DNA from: Castor canadensis
Lineage: Eukaryota; Chordata; Mammalia; Rodentia; Castoridae
NCBI RefSeq assembly: GCF_047511655.1
Contig: NC_133391.1
Coordinates: 107,359,384-107,423,383, forward strand
Direction: 5' to 3'
Length of the DNA: 64,000 nucleotides
A program made the translations under genes and the position numbers. Of the stretch, positions 1 through 10,020 are shown piece after piece. The notes beneath the pieces are model-generated. The model saw only the letters and a program-made list of their open reading frames with translations. It was not told the origin of the DNA and searched no databases. Within the stretch, counting starts at the first letter, position 1; each line of letters starts with the position of its first letter.

Positions 1-1765
1 CTTTGAATTTAGTTTCTGTTGAGACATCTGTTATAATTCTAGTGTATTAGAATTTACGTATGACTCGGGGCTTCTTTCTTGCAGCTTTTAATATTCTTGC
101 TTTGTTTTCAATACTTAATTTTTTAACTATGATATTACATGGGGTGGTAATTTTCTAGTCTTGTCTGATTGGTGTCCTAAAAACCTCCTGTATCTGCATA
201 ACCATCTCTTTCTCAAGACTTGAGATTTTTTATGGTATTTTATTGAGTATGTCTTCTATGCCTTTAACTTGCACCTCTTTTTTGGCAATCCTGGTGCATG
301 GATCTCAGGGCCTCCCATTTGCTAAGCATGTGCTCCACCTGAACCATTCCATCAGCTCTTTTGCATTGGATGTTTTTCAGAGAAGATCTTGCTTTATGCC
401 TGGACCAGCCTGGACCACAATTTTCTATTTGTGCTTTCCCCACATAATTGGGATGACAGGTGCATACTGCTGTGCCCGGTTCTTGGTTGACATGGGGTAA
501 TGTGAACATTTTGCCTGGGCTGTCCTCTAATTGCAATCTTCCCTATCTCTGCCTCCTGAGTAGCTAGGATTGAAGGCTTGAGCCACTGCACCAGTTCTCT
601 TCTGCTTCTTTTATCCCACAATTTACTAGTTTGGTCTTTTAATGGTGTCCTAGAGATCTTTCATGTTTCATTTATACATTTTTCCATTTTTATTTTTCTG
701 GATGTTTTAGGTAATCTACTTTTTCTTCAAGCCCTGATTTTCTTTCTTCAACTAGACATTTTCTTATATTCTCTCTTCCATTTATTGACTTTTTTATTTT
801 TAGAATTTCAATTTCATTCTTTTCAGAATTTCTATATATTTATTAAATTCATATCTCATATCTTTCAGGCCTTTCTAATTTTATTCAGCTGTTTATTTGT
901 ATTCTCTTTTAATTAAAACAGGTGTTTTTGTCTCTTTAATTTTGTTGCTCATTATTACAATCTTTCTTTAGAGTTTTTCATCTGGGATTTCAACCAACTC
1001 TCTATCACCAGAGTCCATTGCTGTAGAGGTGCTCTCTTTTGGAGGAATCCTGTTGCTTTTTTTTTTTTTTTAAGGATTCTTGTGTTTCTGGGTTGGGATT
1101 TGCACATCTGACTGAGGAGATGTGGAGGGAGCAGCACCACTCACAATCTTGACCCTTTTCAACATGTGTTTCCCAATGGTTAATATCTCAGCAGGTCCAC
1201 ATCAGACCTGTTCTTTCTCCACAACCACCTCTCATGACTTTCTCCCACCCAGACACTATGGAAGGGTATCCCAGGATTCAGTGGGCTGTGATTCTTCCTT
1301 ATTTTCAAATTTGCAGAGTAGCTCAGTCTTAAAGAGTTGGTCCTCTTTTAATGTGGTTTCTTACTATAGGTCTTGAGAAGTGAGGAGTGAAAAATGGCTT
1401 TTTCTCCAATAACAGTATATCACACAGTAGAAGTCACTGTTATAGCAGGTCTTAATATTGGCCTGTGGAAGATGGGCTTGTCCCACAGCTAGGTCTGCCA
1501 ATCTGTCACCAAGACTGCTTAGCTTACCTTATTGTGGTAGCTTCAGCTTCTCTTCCTCTACTCCGAGGAGCCAGGGTTGGAGTTGCTGACTGTTTCCTTA
1601 CTTACTCTGTTGTCTTTTTGTTTCTTCATGTTCTTCAGTTGTCATATCCTTCTTTTCTGATTGCCAATGTTGTTCCTCTCATTCTCTCTTCATAATGCAG
1701 TCTCTCTTGTATTACTGTGACTCTTTCATGGAGTCAAACTGAGCAAATGTCTACTCCACCATCTT
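1..1765 (-). mobile_element. Antisense L1, 5' UTR and probable start of ORF1 (old copy)
   Basis: On the minus strand the segment begins near 1765 with a CAAGATGGTGGAGTAG-type start. The same CAAGATG core opens the two sense L1 copies at 20967 and 34537. From there it runs leftward off the window edge. The plus strand is T-rich throughout, as expected for an A-rich L1 in antisense. Open stretches such as 578-916 (+) read the non-coding strand and are not genes. I could not confirm ORF1 protein motifs, so the inner limits are uncertain. A composite SINE at 278-602 interrupts it. Confidence 0.45.
278..602 (-). mobile_element. Composite B1-like plus ID-like SINE, antisense
   Basis: Read on the minus strand it starts with a gtggctcaagcc(t)tcaatcctagctactcaggaggcagagat block, the 7SL-derived B1-like left part with a degenerate Pol III box region. 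It ends with an ID-like right part (gagcacatgcttagcaaatgggaggccctgag). The same two-part design recurs at 20505-20848 and in part at 33370-33590. It lies inside the antisense L1. Confidence 0.7.
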
Positions 1766-2861
1766 GCCCCACCTCTTCATGAAATGAAATTATTTGACTT
1801 CTATTTGTTTTAAACACCATATTCCCTATGGGGAAAGATATGGCATAGCCTGGTCTCCTAAAGCAGTTCCAGCAAGTCTGGTTAGGGCCTTGTGGTAGGG
1901 TGAGACTTGAACAGTCCAATTGGCTGGGACAAAGCTTCAATGGAAAGCTGTGAATTAGGACGAACAAAAGTGATAACACCAGAACTGGTAGAGCTGCAAT
2001 TGTTTCTTCATTTTTCATTCATTCTCTCTGATTTGTCTAGTTAGCATGGTGTGCGGTTCCTCAGAAAAATACATGAGAGACACAGGTATTTACCAAGATC
2101 TGTATGAAAAAAAATGGAAACTAAGTTTTTATGAATCCAGACTTCCTTTTTAAAATGAATTCTAAGATGGTTATGTTTAATTCTGTAATTCAATTTTTAA
2201 ATACGTATGTTCTACAACTAGTGGTTCAAGTATGGCAATATAACATTTTAGAAAAATGCTTTTTGGTTCAAGGATAGGGTCAAAAGGTGATAGTAGAAAT
2301 TCAGCTAAATGTTAACTGAATTCATTTTAAAAGAAATACTCTTCAAATTTGTTATTAACACATTCAGTCAAATATTCTGTAGAAAATTGATTTAGATGAT
2401 TATCTAAGGAAAACTATCACTATGAAACACTATTTTGCAAATTTAATCCAAATATATATTTATACTTGTAGCAAAGACATTTTTGTAGGGTCCTCATTAG
2501 AAGATTTGAAGAACTACTCATTTCTGTAGTGCATTAACAATAATTAGAGGAGACAGACATTGTTCAGAGAGTAAAAACAATTAAGTATACTTTTCAAATG
2601 AAATTGTCTGACTTCCATATCTCTTGTGTATTACTTAATGTGAACAAAAGCAGAAAAATATGCAGAAATATAGTTAGAAGTAATCATTCTGATAAAAGTA
2701 TTTTCATATTTTATACTGGACTCAGTTTACTGGTGAAATGCAGAAATAAATTGACAAAATTGCCAGCTTTCTCACTTTCTCTTTCTCTCTTCTTCTTTCA
2801 AGTTTATGGAATTACTAATTCTTGTGAGAATGTGGGAAGGTATTTGGCTGTTTAAGGAGCT
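1766..2861. other. No gene seen; AT-rich DNA
   Basis: The short open stretches at 1734-2018 (-) and 2598-2855 (+) show no recognisable domain and have the base make-up of the surrounding AT-rich DNA. I assign no repeat family with confidence. Confidence 0.5.
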
Positions 2862-3085
2862 CACTGCTGGTTTTAAACTGTGGCCTTGGTTATAGTTTAT
2901 CTTCTTGTGAACTCTGGCACATCTTGGGAAGTTTAAAAATGAAAATCATTTTCCCCAACTGTAAGTGGAGACTATGATGTTATCCATGACATAGGCATTG
3001 AGATGTTCTAATAAAATATTTGTTAAGCATTAAGGACAGTGCTGTCAATTAATAAATACTATCTTTCATTATTGTTGGAACTTTT
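2862..3085 (+). repeat. MIR SINE relic, sense
   Basis: The order of blocks resembles MIR. A 'ttttccccaactgtaa' block stands for the MIR 'tttcctcatctgtaaaat' core. It is followed by a decayed 'ataaaatatttgttaagcattaaggacagtgctg' block and a terminal 'aataaatact'. Divergence is high, as expected for an ancient mammalian repeat; the 5' limit is approximate. Confidence 0.5.
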
Positions 3086-4018
3086 TAGTATATTTTTTAA
3101 AACCCAGAGTGTCTTTACATTTTATCATTTGCGAATATATAATTATTCATGTTATTTGCAAATTTATTAATGAGATAAGTTAAACAGATGAATTGGGAGT
3201 AAATGAAGTTATAAATAGGATTGGATAATTCAGACAGTACACATGTTCTGACAAATTTATTTCATTTCTTGTATTATTAAACCTTTCTAAAAATAGACAA
3301 TATATTGGTAGAAAATATTGCTAACATAAAGGCAATGACATATTGCATTGCTTGAGTTTATACTAATTTGTTGGTTTGTGTACAAGTAGAATTCATAATA
3401 GTCTAAATCCAATATGTTTTCATATGATTTCTGTTGTATGATCACAGATGTTAAATGTTTTCTCAAAAGGAATACTGTACTGGCTCCAATAAATCGTAAC
3501 ACCCTCATGTTTAACAGAGCTGTAAAACTTCTGAAATCCCATGTTTAACCCAGACAGCCTTCTAAGTACCTTCTTTTCAGCAATTTCATGAGAATAGACC
3601 ATAAGGAAAAATGACATCTACCATATTTTGTACTTTAAACTTTACACTAAGAATATATGGCCTGAAGATTCCTTTATCCTTTCAGCAGGGCTTCAAGAGC
3701 AAAGGGAGTTAGATTTTAAATAAAAAATCAAAAGGAAAGAAAAGAAGAAAAAAAAGTGTGAATAAAAATGAGGAAGGCGAGAAACTAAACTTAAATATTT
3801 TAAAGAAGACTTACAAAAGAGTAAAGAAAAACTAAATATGGCAAAGTTACTTTATTTCAGATGATTTTTGTGTATATCTACTGACTTTCTGTACAATTTA
3901 AGTTAATGTTAGTATTTAATTTAATGAATCAGGTGAAGGGATATATTCTTAATATCTTCTGAGGATAAATTTTATGTTTTAGCATTTAACAATTAGGTGA
4001 TAAGGACATAAATAAATG
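3086..4018. other. No gene seen; AT-rich, with an A-rich purine tract at about 3718-3790
   Basis: I see no exon-like or repeat-consensus-like structure apart from the A/G-rich tract. Short minus-strand open stretches at 3287-3617 overlap each other in different frames and show no domain. Confidence 0.5.
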
Positions 4019-4095
4019 GGGCATAGTTCAAGTGGTAGAGTGCCTACCTAGCAAGTGTGAAACCCTGAGTTCAAATGCCAGTACAGCTTCCCCTC
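4019..4095 (+). mobile_element. ID-type SINE (tRNA-derived)
   Basis: The block gggcatagttcaagtggtag (A-box-like), then agcaagtgtgaaaccctgag and gttcaaatgccagtac (B-box GTTCAAAT), is the tRNA-Ala-derived ID pattern of rodents. It is followed by an A-rich tail. Confidence 0.75.
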
Positions 4096-4289
4096 ATAAA
4101 AAGTATATAAAATATAAGTAAATGGTATGTAAAAAAGACAAAAGTGTTTATTTAAATGCTAAGCAATTAAAATAACTAAAATAGAATTTTAACTTCTATA
4201 ATAACAGATGGAATAAATGAACTAAAAAATGTTCAACTAAAACTAAAAAAAGACAGTAAAAGATAAAAGAAAAAAAACCCTAAGTGCAT

Positions 4290-5115
4290 GCAGTGAACTG
4301 AAAACCAGAGGCTAGCTCAAACAAATCAGTAACACCTAAATATGACTGTTAAATCCACTAATCAAAAGACAATGGTTTTCAGAACTAATTTTTAAATAAA
4401 AGGCCATCTTCAGGTATTATAAAAGAAATCTAATATAGAAAGATGAAGTCTGAAGGTAAAGGTACAAGGACTCATATTGGAGTACATCTGTTTTGATAAA
4501 AGTAAAGTGATGAAGAAAGGTATTCCATGATAGTCCCAATCAGAAACCAGAGGTAGCTATATTAAGTTCACACAATATAGATGTTAGAAGAAGGCAAATT
4601 ATCAAGGATGAAAACCAATGTCCCATGATCAAAAAGAGAGTCATTTTCATTTACACTTTAAGAATTAGTATAGCTATTTTAATTTTACAGTAGTTTTCTT
4701 ATTCAGCAATTGACTGATTAAGAAAATGAATCCATAATGTTGGCCAGAAGTGCAATATCAACAAATGTGATCACCACCAACTTTACAGAACATTTCATCA
4801 AAAATAAAGCAGAGCAGCACAATATACTCTTCTTCAAGTTCACATGGAATAGTATTCATCAAAATAGACAAAAATGTGGATTATGAAACACATCTCAATA
4901 ATCTTAAAATAATGGAAATTATACAAAGTATCTTGAATATACAAAAATGATTAAACTAGAAATCAATAATAGAAAGACGAATGGCAAAATTCCTAAATAT
5001 TTGGAGACATGCAGCTCATTTCTAAATAAAAGAATACAAAATAAGTCCCAGGAAAAGTCTTAAAAATATTTTGAAGTAAATGAAAATATAATTTAGTAAT
5101 ATTTGTTACATAATG
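4290..5115 (+). mobile_element. Old L1 fragment, ORF2 endonuclease region
   Basis: The region from about 4440 to 5020 follows the order of an L1 ORF2 endonuclease coding region: a 'gaagtctgaaggtaaaggta' segment, a decayed 'gaaaccagaggtagctatat' segment, then 'aatatactcttcttcaagtt' and 'aaactagaaatcaataatag'. It is riddled with stops and indels and far more diverged than the L1 copies at 20967 and 34537. The 5' limit is approximate. Confidence 0.55.
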
Positions 5116-5159
5116 GATCCCTGTCTCAAAAAGTGAAAAAAAAAAAAAAGGAAAACAAT

Positions 5160-5560
5160 GTGGAATATCAGTAGTATGAGCTTCCATCAAAGGAATACAG
5201 TGAATGGAAAGCAATTTAAGGAGATAGATACACCAAATGTGATACGTCCATGCATCTATTTAATGATGAACTATTATTCAGTGATGAAAGGAAATGAGCT
5301 CTTAAGTTATGACATTCTGGAAGAGCCAAAGCTACAGAGACAGTCATTGCCATCTGGAAGGAGGAATGAATAGGTGGAACAGAGAACATTTTGCGGACAA
5401 TGAAAGTAATATATTTCATGTTGTAACAGTGGATATATTCTATTATTTATTTGTCAAAAGCCATATTCTGTTATTTATTTTTCAAAAACAAAAGAGTGAA
5501 CTCTCATGTATAGACTGTAGTTAATAAAATATAACAATATTTGCTTTTTAGTTATAACAA
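5160..5560 (+). mobile_element. Old L1 fragment, 3' end
   Basis: This follows the ORF2 fragment with a large gap in the element. It contains a 'gaatgaataggtggaacaga' segment, then 'tttgtcaaaagccatattct' and 'gaactctcatgtatagactg', in the order typical of an ancient L1 3' UTR. Assignment to a named subfamily would need alignment. Short open stretches here (5158-5373, 5309-5524) are incidental. Confidence 0.4.
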
Positions 5561-5871
5561 ATGTATCACACAAAGCAAGATATTAATGATAGAAAAAACA
5601 AGGGTAGGTGAAGGGAGTATAGATATTGCTACATGTTCCATTCAATTGTTTTACTCACTTAAACCTGCTCTGACAATGTCTATTAATTTAGAAAAAGCAA
5701 AGGAATGGAAAATTTTAGTGTTAAGTAAGGTAAAAGAATGTGAGAAATGTGTGCCTTTATGATTGTGGCTGTAGGTTGTTTGCATAAACATTATTGATGG
5801 CAATAATGTGAATCAATTTCTAAATAAAGGTCCAGACTCCAACTACTAAGGTTGTTAAAAATAAAACAGTA
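5561..5871. other. No gene seen; AT-rich
   Basis: A 73-codon open stretch at 5541-5762 has no recognisable domain and no supporting context. Confidence 0.45.
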
Positions 5872-5985
5872 AGAATGGCATGATGGCATGTATCCAGAAC
5901 TCAGGAAGATGAGGTACTAATATCCCTTGAGTCCATGAGTTCAAGACCAGCCTGAGCAACAGCCAAACAACACTTCAAAAAGTTA
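5872..5985 (+). mobile_element. B1-like SINE monomer, sense, diverged
   Basis: The segment ggcatgatggcatgtatcca, then gaactcaggaagatgaggta and gagttcaagaccagcctgag, carries the 7SL-derived B1 order: Pol III box A region, 'actcaggaag' loop, and 'gttcaagaccagcctg'. Confidence 0.65.
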
Positions 5986-7974
5986 GTTTAAAATAACTTG
6001 GCATATGCCAGTAAGATATTTTTGGATTGACTAAAATAGCATTTAATTATTATGATTCGTCATTTATTAAAATTAGGAAGAATAAATTTGAGGTTCACAT
6101 TAAGAAATAGAATAATCTTCTACATTTTGTAATTTCATTTATTGTTCAATATAGAAATGAAATAAGTATATAAATTGAGTTAACTATGAAGAATTTCTAT
6201 AAGACATTATGTACATAGTTATAGCATGAATTTGCATCTTCCTACTAAGGATTTTTATCACTAATATCATGATTCTGCAATTGCTACTTTTAAAACTGTT
6301 GCTCTTATAGAAAAATTGCTCTTAACAGGAAAACAAAAGTATAATGTAGTGAGCCAGATTTTCTAGAAGACATACCTTGAACTGAAAGTGTCTTAAATTT
6401 ATGTTAAAGTGGTTACTAATTTTCGTCACTGAATTTTCTCTGCTATGGGAAAGCCAGACATTGATACCCCGCAAGACAATCTAACATGATTGCCTTTGTT
6501 GAGCTATTAGATAGTGTTAGAGTAAAGTCTCTAGGGCTTTGTCACATGGAAACATTGAGATTTGTGTGTTTACAATATATTGAAAGGGGAGAAAAATATT
6601 TTAGCTTCATGAAAAAAGCAAATAAAATACCAACACTGAGTATAGAATTGTAGGATGGAATGAAAACTTCATTTAATTTTGCAGTATGGTATTGATAGCA
6701 GTAGTTTCTAATATTTTTGAGCTAAAGAATATGTGATTTTATTGATTATCCTTCTTCAGAACACTTAATAAAAATTTCAGATATAAACCCAAGTCTCTGA
6801 GTTTTCAAACATAAAATTTGCATAAGGAAGAACACACATCAAAAAGGCAATAGCTCCCAGAAACAAAGTAAGTAGCACTTTCAACAAGTATAATTAAAAT
6901 GTTGTAACAGAAGACAAATTTATTTTTATTTCCTTCTGTCACTTTGAAATGTTTCAACAGAGGTAAATATAGGTTAATAAAACCTTGAAAATGATTAACC
7001 ATGTTTCTTATTTAACACTTAGGTATTCCATCAAAGTATAAATACACTAATTTCAGAATTACAACTTCAATTTAAAAATTGCCTACTGTGAGCACAATGG
7101 TCCAACATTTCCCCCCTTGGTCTCTGCCTGTAGCTAATGCATACTGTATTCAGGCTGCTGGCTTTTGAAGTAGCATTGTCCTTTAGATTTCCATTCTCCA
7201 CTTAGCATCTGTGACCTCAGTTATTAATTCAAGTTGCTAAAGCTTTCTGGGATGGCCTCTGGGCAAGTGATGATTAGAGGAAACACCTCTAGTGTCACTC
7301 ACTGAGTTTGTGTTCACATTTACCCAAGGACTCATTTCTCATGTAGATGCTTTCTACTAGAATCTCCAGTTTAAATTACTATAGTTCTGTCAGAACCTAC
7401 AGGTTCTGACACCTCCACTGCACAGAAGTATTCTTCCTCAGTCCCTTTATCTTTTAGAATAGGTCTTCCTGAAAAAGTCCTGAAGCAACACTAGGATAGC
7501 TTTTCTTACATGTGGTCTGTGGTGGGTCCTTGGGAAGGAGTCTTTCATGTTAGGTATTCATTGCTAGTGGTACAGATCCCTTACAGATATAGTAGCAATT
7601 CAGGTCTGCCTTCCAGGCAGCTAGGCAGACTACTTCGCCAGCCTCACAAAGGCCTAAAATGGAAGTCAGACCCAAGACTTTGTGTCACCAAAACACAGAT
7701 ATAGGGAGTATAAATCAAGTTATCGCAGAAGTGCACCTTTAAGGCTTGATAAAACTTTTAAATATTTATAATTTTTTTCCTCATGGGTACCTTGTCATCT
7801 TGGATTTGAATGAAAGACTGAGCAGTTGTGAAACTACTACTTATTAATGTATTCTTATCTTTACTTCAGAGTTTCAATCATTTTATCATGATGTTTCAGA
7901 TGGAACTTCTAATTTACTACTTTGTCACACATTTTTGTTTCAGCCCCAGGCACATTTTAAATTCAATATCACGT
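5986..7974. other. No gene seen; AT-rich, with a less AT-rich patch at about 7090-7690
   Basis: The patch at 7090-7690 is richer in C and G than its surroundings and has a 64-codon open stretch (7510-7704) with no domain I know. It could be a relic of an old LTR or DNA transposon, but I cannot match it. The rest is AT-rich without structure. Confidence 0.45.
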
Positions 7975-8165
7975 TTTGCTACCACAACAATTCTAGGAAG
8001 AATATTTTGTTTCTTCAAATATTCCCAGTTTATAGCTAAAGAAATTGAGGATTGGATAAAACAAATCACTTGTGTAAAACTGATGGCACTAAGTGGTAGA
8101 GAGTGTAAGATAAGTAGTGTTGTGCTTTCAATAGCTTGTGCTCTTAGCCACTGCTCTATTATAAA
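7975..8165 (-). repeat. MIR SINE relic, antisense
   Basis: On the plus strand the order is 'tagctaaagaaattgaggat', then 'gtggtagagagtgtaagata' and 'ttgtgctcttagccactgct', a diverged reverse complement of MIR (gaggaaactgaggc ... gtgctcttaaccactatgct). The 147-codon open stretch at 7828-8271 overlaps it, so that stretch is repeat-derived and not a gene. Confidence 0.7.
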
Positions 8166-8987
8166 CAAAAAGAATGTGTGCACCTGCCTGGTTGAAATTA
8201 TGAATAATGAGAGTAAATGTTTCTTTTATAGAGGAAATACAGCCATAGAAGATATATGTTCTAAACTATGAAAAGAGTAATCTATTAACTCTTTCTGTCC
8301 TCAGTCCCAGTGTCAAAATGGCACTAATATGAAATTAAATGTATTATGTTTTATGTTTCCCAGAAACATATTTTTATCAATTTGGATACATATTTTAATA
8401 GAATTTAATATTCTATTTATTTTTATTTTTTCTATCCAGTTTCCCTAAAACTTGAGTATAACTATAATATTTGGGGCTTTAAAGTTTCAAATGTGAATTC
8501 TGAGCGTTTACTATAAGATAGCTATGTGGAACAAAGAAATAGGAAGGTCACAATTGTAGTATTTCCTCAGCAAAATTGAGGAAGATTTAAATAAGACTGC
8601 AGTGACAAATGCAATAACCTACATTACTATTGGAAGCAAACACTGTATTCCTAATCCTTGAACATGAACGTGAACTTAAATTCACTGAAACCTGAGTTTG
8701 TTTGCAAGGGACAGTACTTAATAACCACATACTGATAGCAATCAAAAATTTATTTAACAATTATAATATCAAAGAGATAAATAGGGAAATTAATGGATAT
8801 TTAATTCAGTTTCTATAAGACAGATTTAGTGGAATGTGATTAGCATATGTTGAACAACATAATGAAAGATGAAGTACAATTCATTGTATGTTAATAAAGT
8901 AATCATAACCTTATTCATAACATTGGTGTAACTGCATGGATATCTTAATTGTTTGGCATGAAGTGTGATCTTCTGTCAAAGGTGAAC
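8166..8987. other. No gene seen; AT-rich
   Basis: Nothing recognisable on either strand; it ends where the L1 3' piece carrying the provirus begins. Confidence 0.5.
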
Positions 8988-9025
8988 AAGGGTGAATATG
9001 GTAGAAATATTATGTACCCATGTAT
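8988..9025 (+). mobile_element. L1 3' UTR, part left of the provirus
   Basis: The segment caagggtgaatatggtagaa plus attatgtacccatgtat matches the L1 3' UTR blocks at 33625-33665 and 48690-48730. The sequence resumes directly after the provirus at 17839 with gaaaatggaaaaatgagacc. The provirus therefore split this L1 piece. Confidence 0.8.
9022..9025. repeat. Provirus target-site duplication, left copy (gtat)
   Basis: The four bases gtat lie just before the TG of the 5' LTR. The right copy at 17835-17838 reads ttat, so 3 of 4 bases agree. Other copies of this L1 block predict gtatg or catg at the site, so the first base of the right copy has probably changed. Four bases is the usual duplication size for gammaretroviral integrase. 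Confidence 0.7.
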
Positions 9026-9312
9026 TGAAAGGATGTGCCCTTTGCCGCAGCAGATCCCCATAGCAGAAACCAGTAAAGCCAGTACAGGATGCCCCGTGCA
9101 GGATAAGATAAACAGGATGGGGGCAGGTGGAGTGTGAGGAATGTGAGGAATGTGAGCAGATTGCGAAAGACGACTAGAAGTACGTGCAAGATGTGCCCTG
9201 CCTGCTTGCTAAATGTAACCACGTGCGCAAATACTGACCCTTGAATCTATAAGCTAAGAAGTAATGTACTCTTAAATGGATAGGCTGGAAATGTATGTGG
9301 TGTTACAAACTC

Positions 9313-9368
9313 ATTGGCTATGTACTGTGCTGGCTTTTGCTGTAATGGCCGGTAGGGGCCTATATAAG
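9313..9368 (+). promoter_or_regulatory. LTR core promoter: inverted CCAAT box and TATA box
   Basis: ATTGG at 9313-9317 and TATATAAG at 9361-9368 are spaced as in gammaretroviral U3 regions. Both are kept in the 3' LTR (TATATAAG at 17666-17673). Whether the promoter still works cannot be judged from sequence alone. Confidence 0.75.
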
Positions 9369-9452
9369 ATCTTTCCTAAAGAGGCTCGGGGTCTTGTCTG
9401 CCCAATCGGACCTGTGTGTCTGTGTGGGAGCTTGACCCTGGCTTGCCAGCTC

Positions 9453-9458
9453 AATAAA
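9453..9458 (+). terminator. LTR polyadenylation signal AATAAA (5' copy)
   Basis: The hexamer is followed by a TTGTTGATTG-type T/G-rich stretch that can serve as the downstream element. The working copy for a proviral transcript is the equivalent hexamer in the 3' LTR at 17758-17763. Confidence 0.7.
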
Positions 9459-9531
9459 CTCTACTTTGTTGATTGCATTCATGCGTGATTCTCTGTCTCT
9501 TGGAGGAATAGGATTCTCGGACCCTAACATT

Positions 9532-9549
9532 TGGAGGTTCCACCAAGAT
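9532..9549 (+). other. Primer binding site, tRNA-Gln type
   Basis: TGGAGGTTCCACCAAGAT begins two bases after the 5' LTR. It complements the 3' end of mammalian tRNA-Gln (…GGTGGAACCTCCA) with apparently one mismatch (A for G at base 14). Many exogenous gammaretroviruses use tRNA-Pro (TGGGGGCTCG...); tRNA-Gln is known in some endogenous rodent groups. Confidence 0.8.
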
Positions 9550-9590
9550 ACCCTTTTTCGAGAAGGCAGACCATCCACGAGAAAGGAGAG

Positions 9591-9596
9591 GTGATT
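9591..9596 (+). promoter_or_regulatory. Candidate leader splice donor
   Basis: GGAGAG|GTGATT is the best donor-like site between the primer site and the leader ORF, where gammaretroviruses keep the donor for env mRNA. The match to consensus is moderate. A much stronger donor match, AAAG|GTAAGT, lies inside the matrix region with GT at 10118-10119. Confidence 0.3.
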
Positions 9597-9654
9597 CCAA
9601 GTCCTAGGCATTGGGAGAGTCTGAGATTCTCATTTGGAGGGAACTAACTGGTAG

Positions 9655-10020
9655 ATGATTGTTCCCGTTTGGGCTGCGGCGGGGATTTGGCCAATCCCCG
9701 GGGAGAATCATTCTGGGAATCTCGTTAAGGGGACCACAAGGTCCTGCTGGGAGAGGCTTTCCTCTCATTTGGGCTCAAGCATTTCAGGAATCCTGGCGCC
9801 AGGTGAAGAACTAATTGAACTACTCGACCGACCACCTGTCAAGTGGACGCCTTTCAGCCTGATATCCAAATTGGATGGTGAAGAGGTTGAATGGGGTGCG
9901 CACCAGTGTGAGAGAAGGACCGGTCCAAGCGAGTGGTGGAGAGTGTTCTGTGTGTGTGGAGTTATTGTTGCTTTCACCCTTTTTGTTCTATCTCTCCTGG
10001 CGGTTGCTTCTCATCCCACA
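9655..10020 (+). CDS. Leader ORF in frame with gag, glyco-Gag-like N-terminal extension
   Basis: An ATG at 9655 opens 122 codons that run without a stop into the gag matrix region in the same frame. It is the first ATG after the primer site; a short upstream ORF starts in U5 at 9481. Residues about 97-118 form one strongly hydrophobic segment (VFCVCGVIVAFTLFVLSLL), preceded by a hydrophilic N-terminal part. A single membrane anchor just before matrix is the layout of the glycosylated Gag of murine leukaemia viruses, which starts upstream of gag, usually at CTG, and is a type II membrane protein. Here the extension is longer than the roughly 88 residues known there. The base context of the ATG is weak (t at -3). 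Because the gag frame breaks after about 10285, the intact frame now ends at 10413 as a 252-residue protein. The function is inferred from layout and has not been shown. Confidence 0.6.

Larger units (their letters stand above)
9026..9529 (+). repeat. 5' LTR (504 bp)
   Basis: It starts TGAAAGG and ends CCTAACA, with the TG..CA boundaries of a retroviral LTR. U3 contains a short tandem block (gtgaggaat twice, near 9134-9152), an inverted CCAAT box (ATTGG, 9313-9317) and a TATA box (TATATAAG, 9361-9368). The poly(A) signal AATAAA is at 9453-9458. R probably starts about 25 bases after the TATA box and ends shortly after 9470. Relative to the 3' LTR it has an extra GAC near 9170 (GACGAC against GAC). 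Confidence 0.95.

Noticed and set aside
578-916. 112-codon plus-strand open stretch rich in Phe/Leu
   Set aside because: It reads the T-rich back of an antisense L1; the Phe/Leu content follows from the base composition.
7828-8271. 147-codon open stretch that looks like a small gene
   Set aside because: It overlaps an antisense MIR relic, has no domain, and its opposite strand is also open for 88 codons.
9481-9593. Short ORF starting at an ATG in U5 of the 5' LTR
   Set aside because: The 3' LTR has ACG at this place, so the ATG is probably a recent change; noted only as an upstream ATG before the leader ORF.
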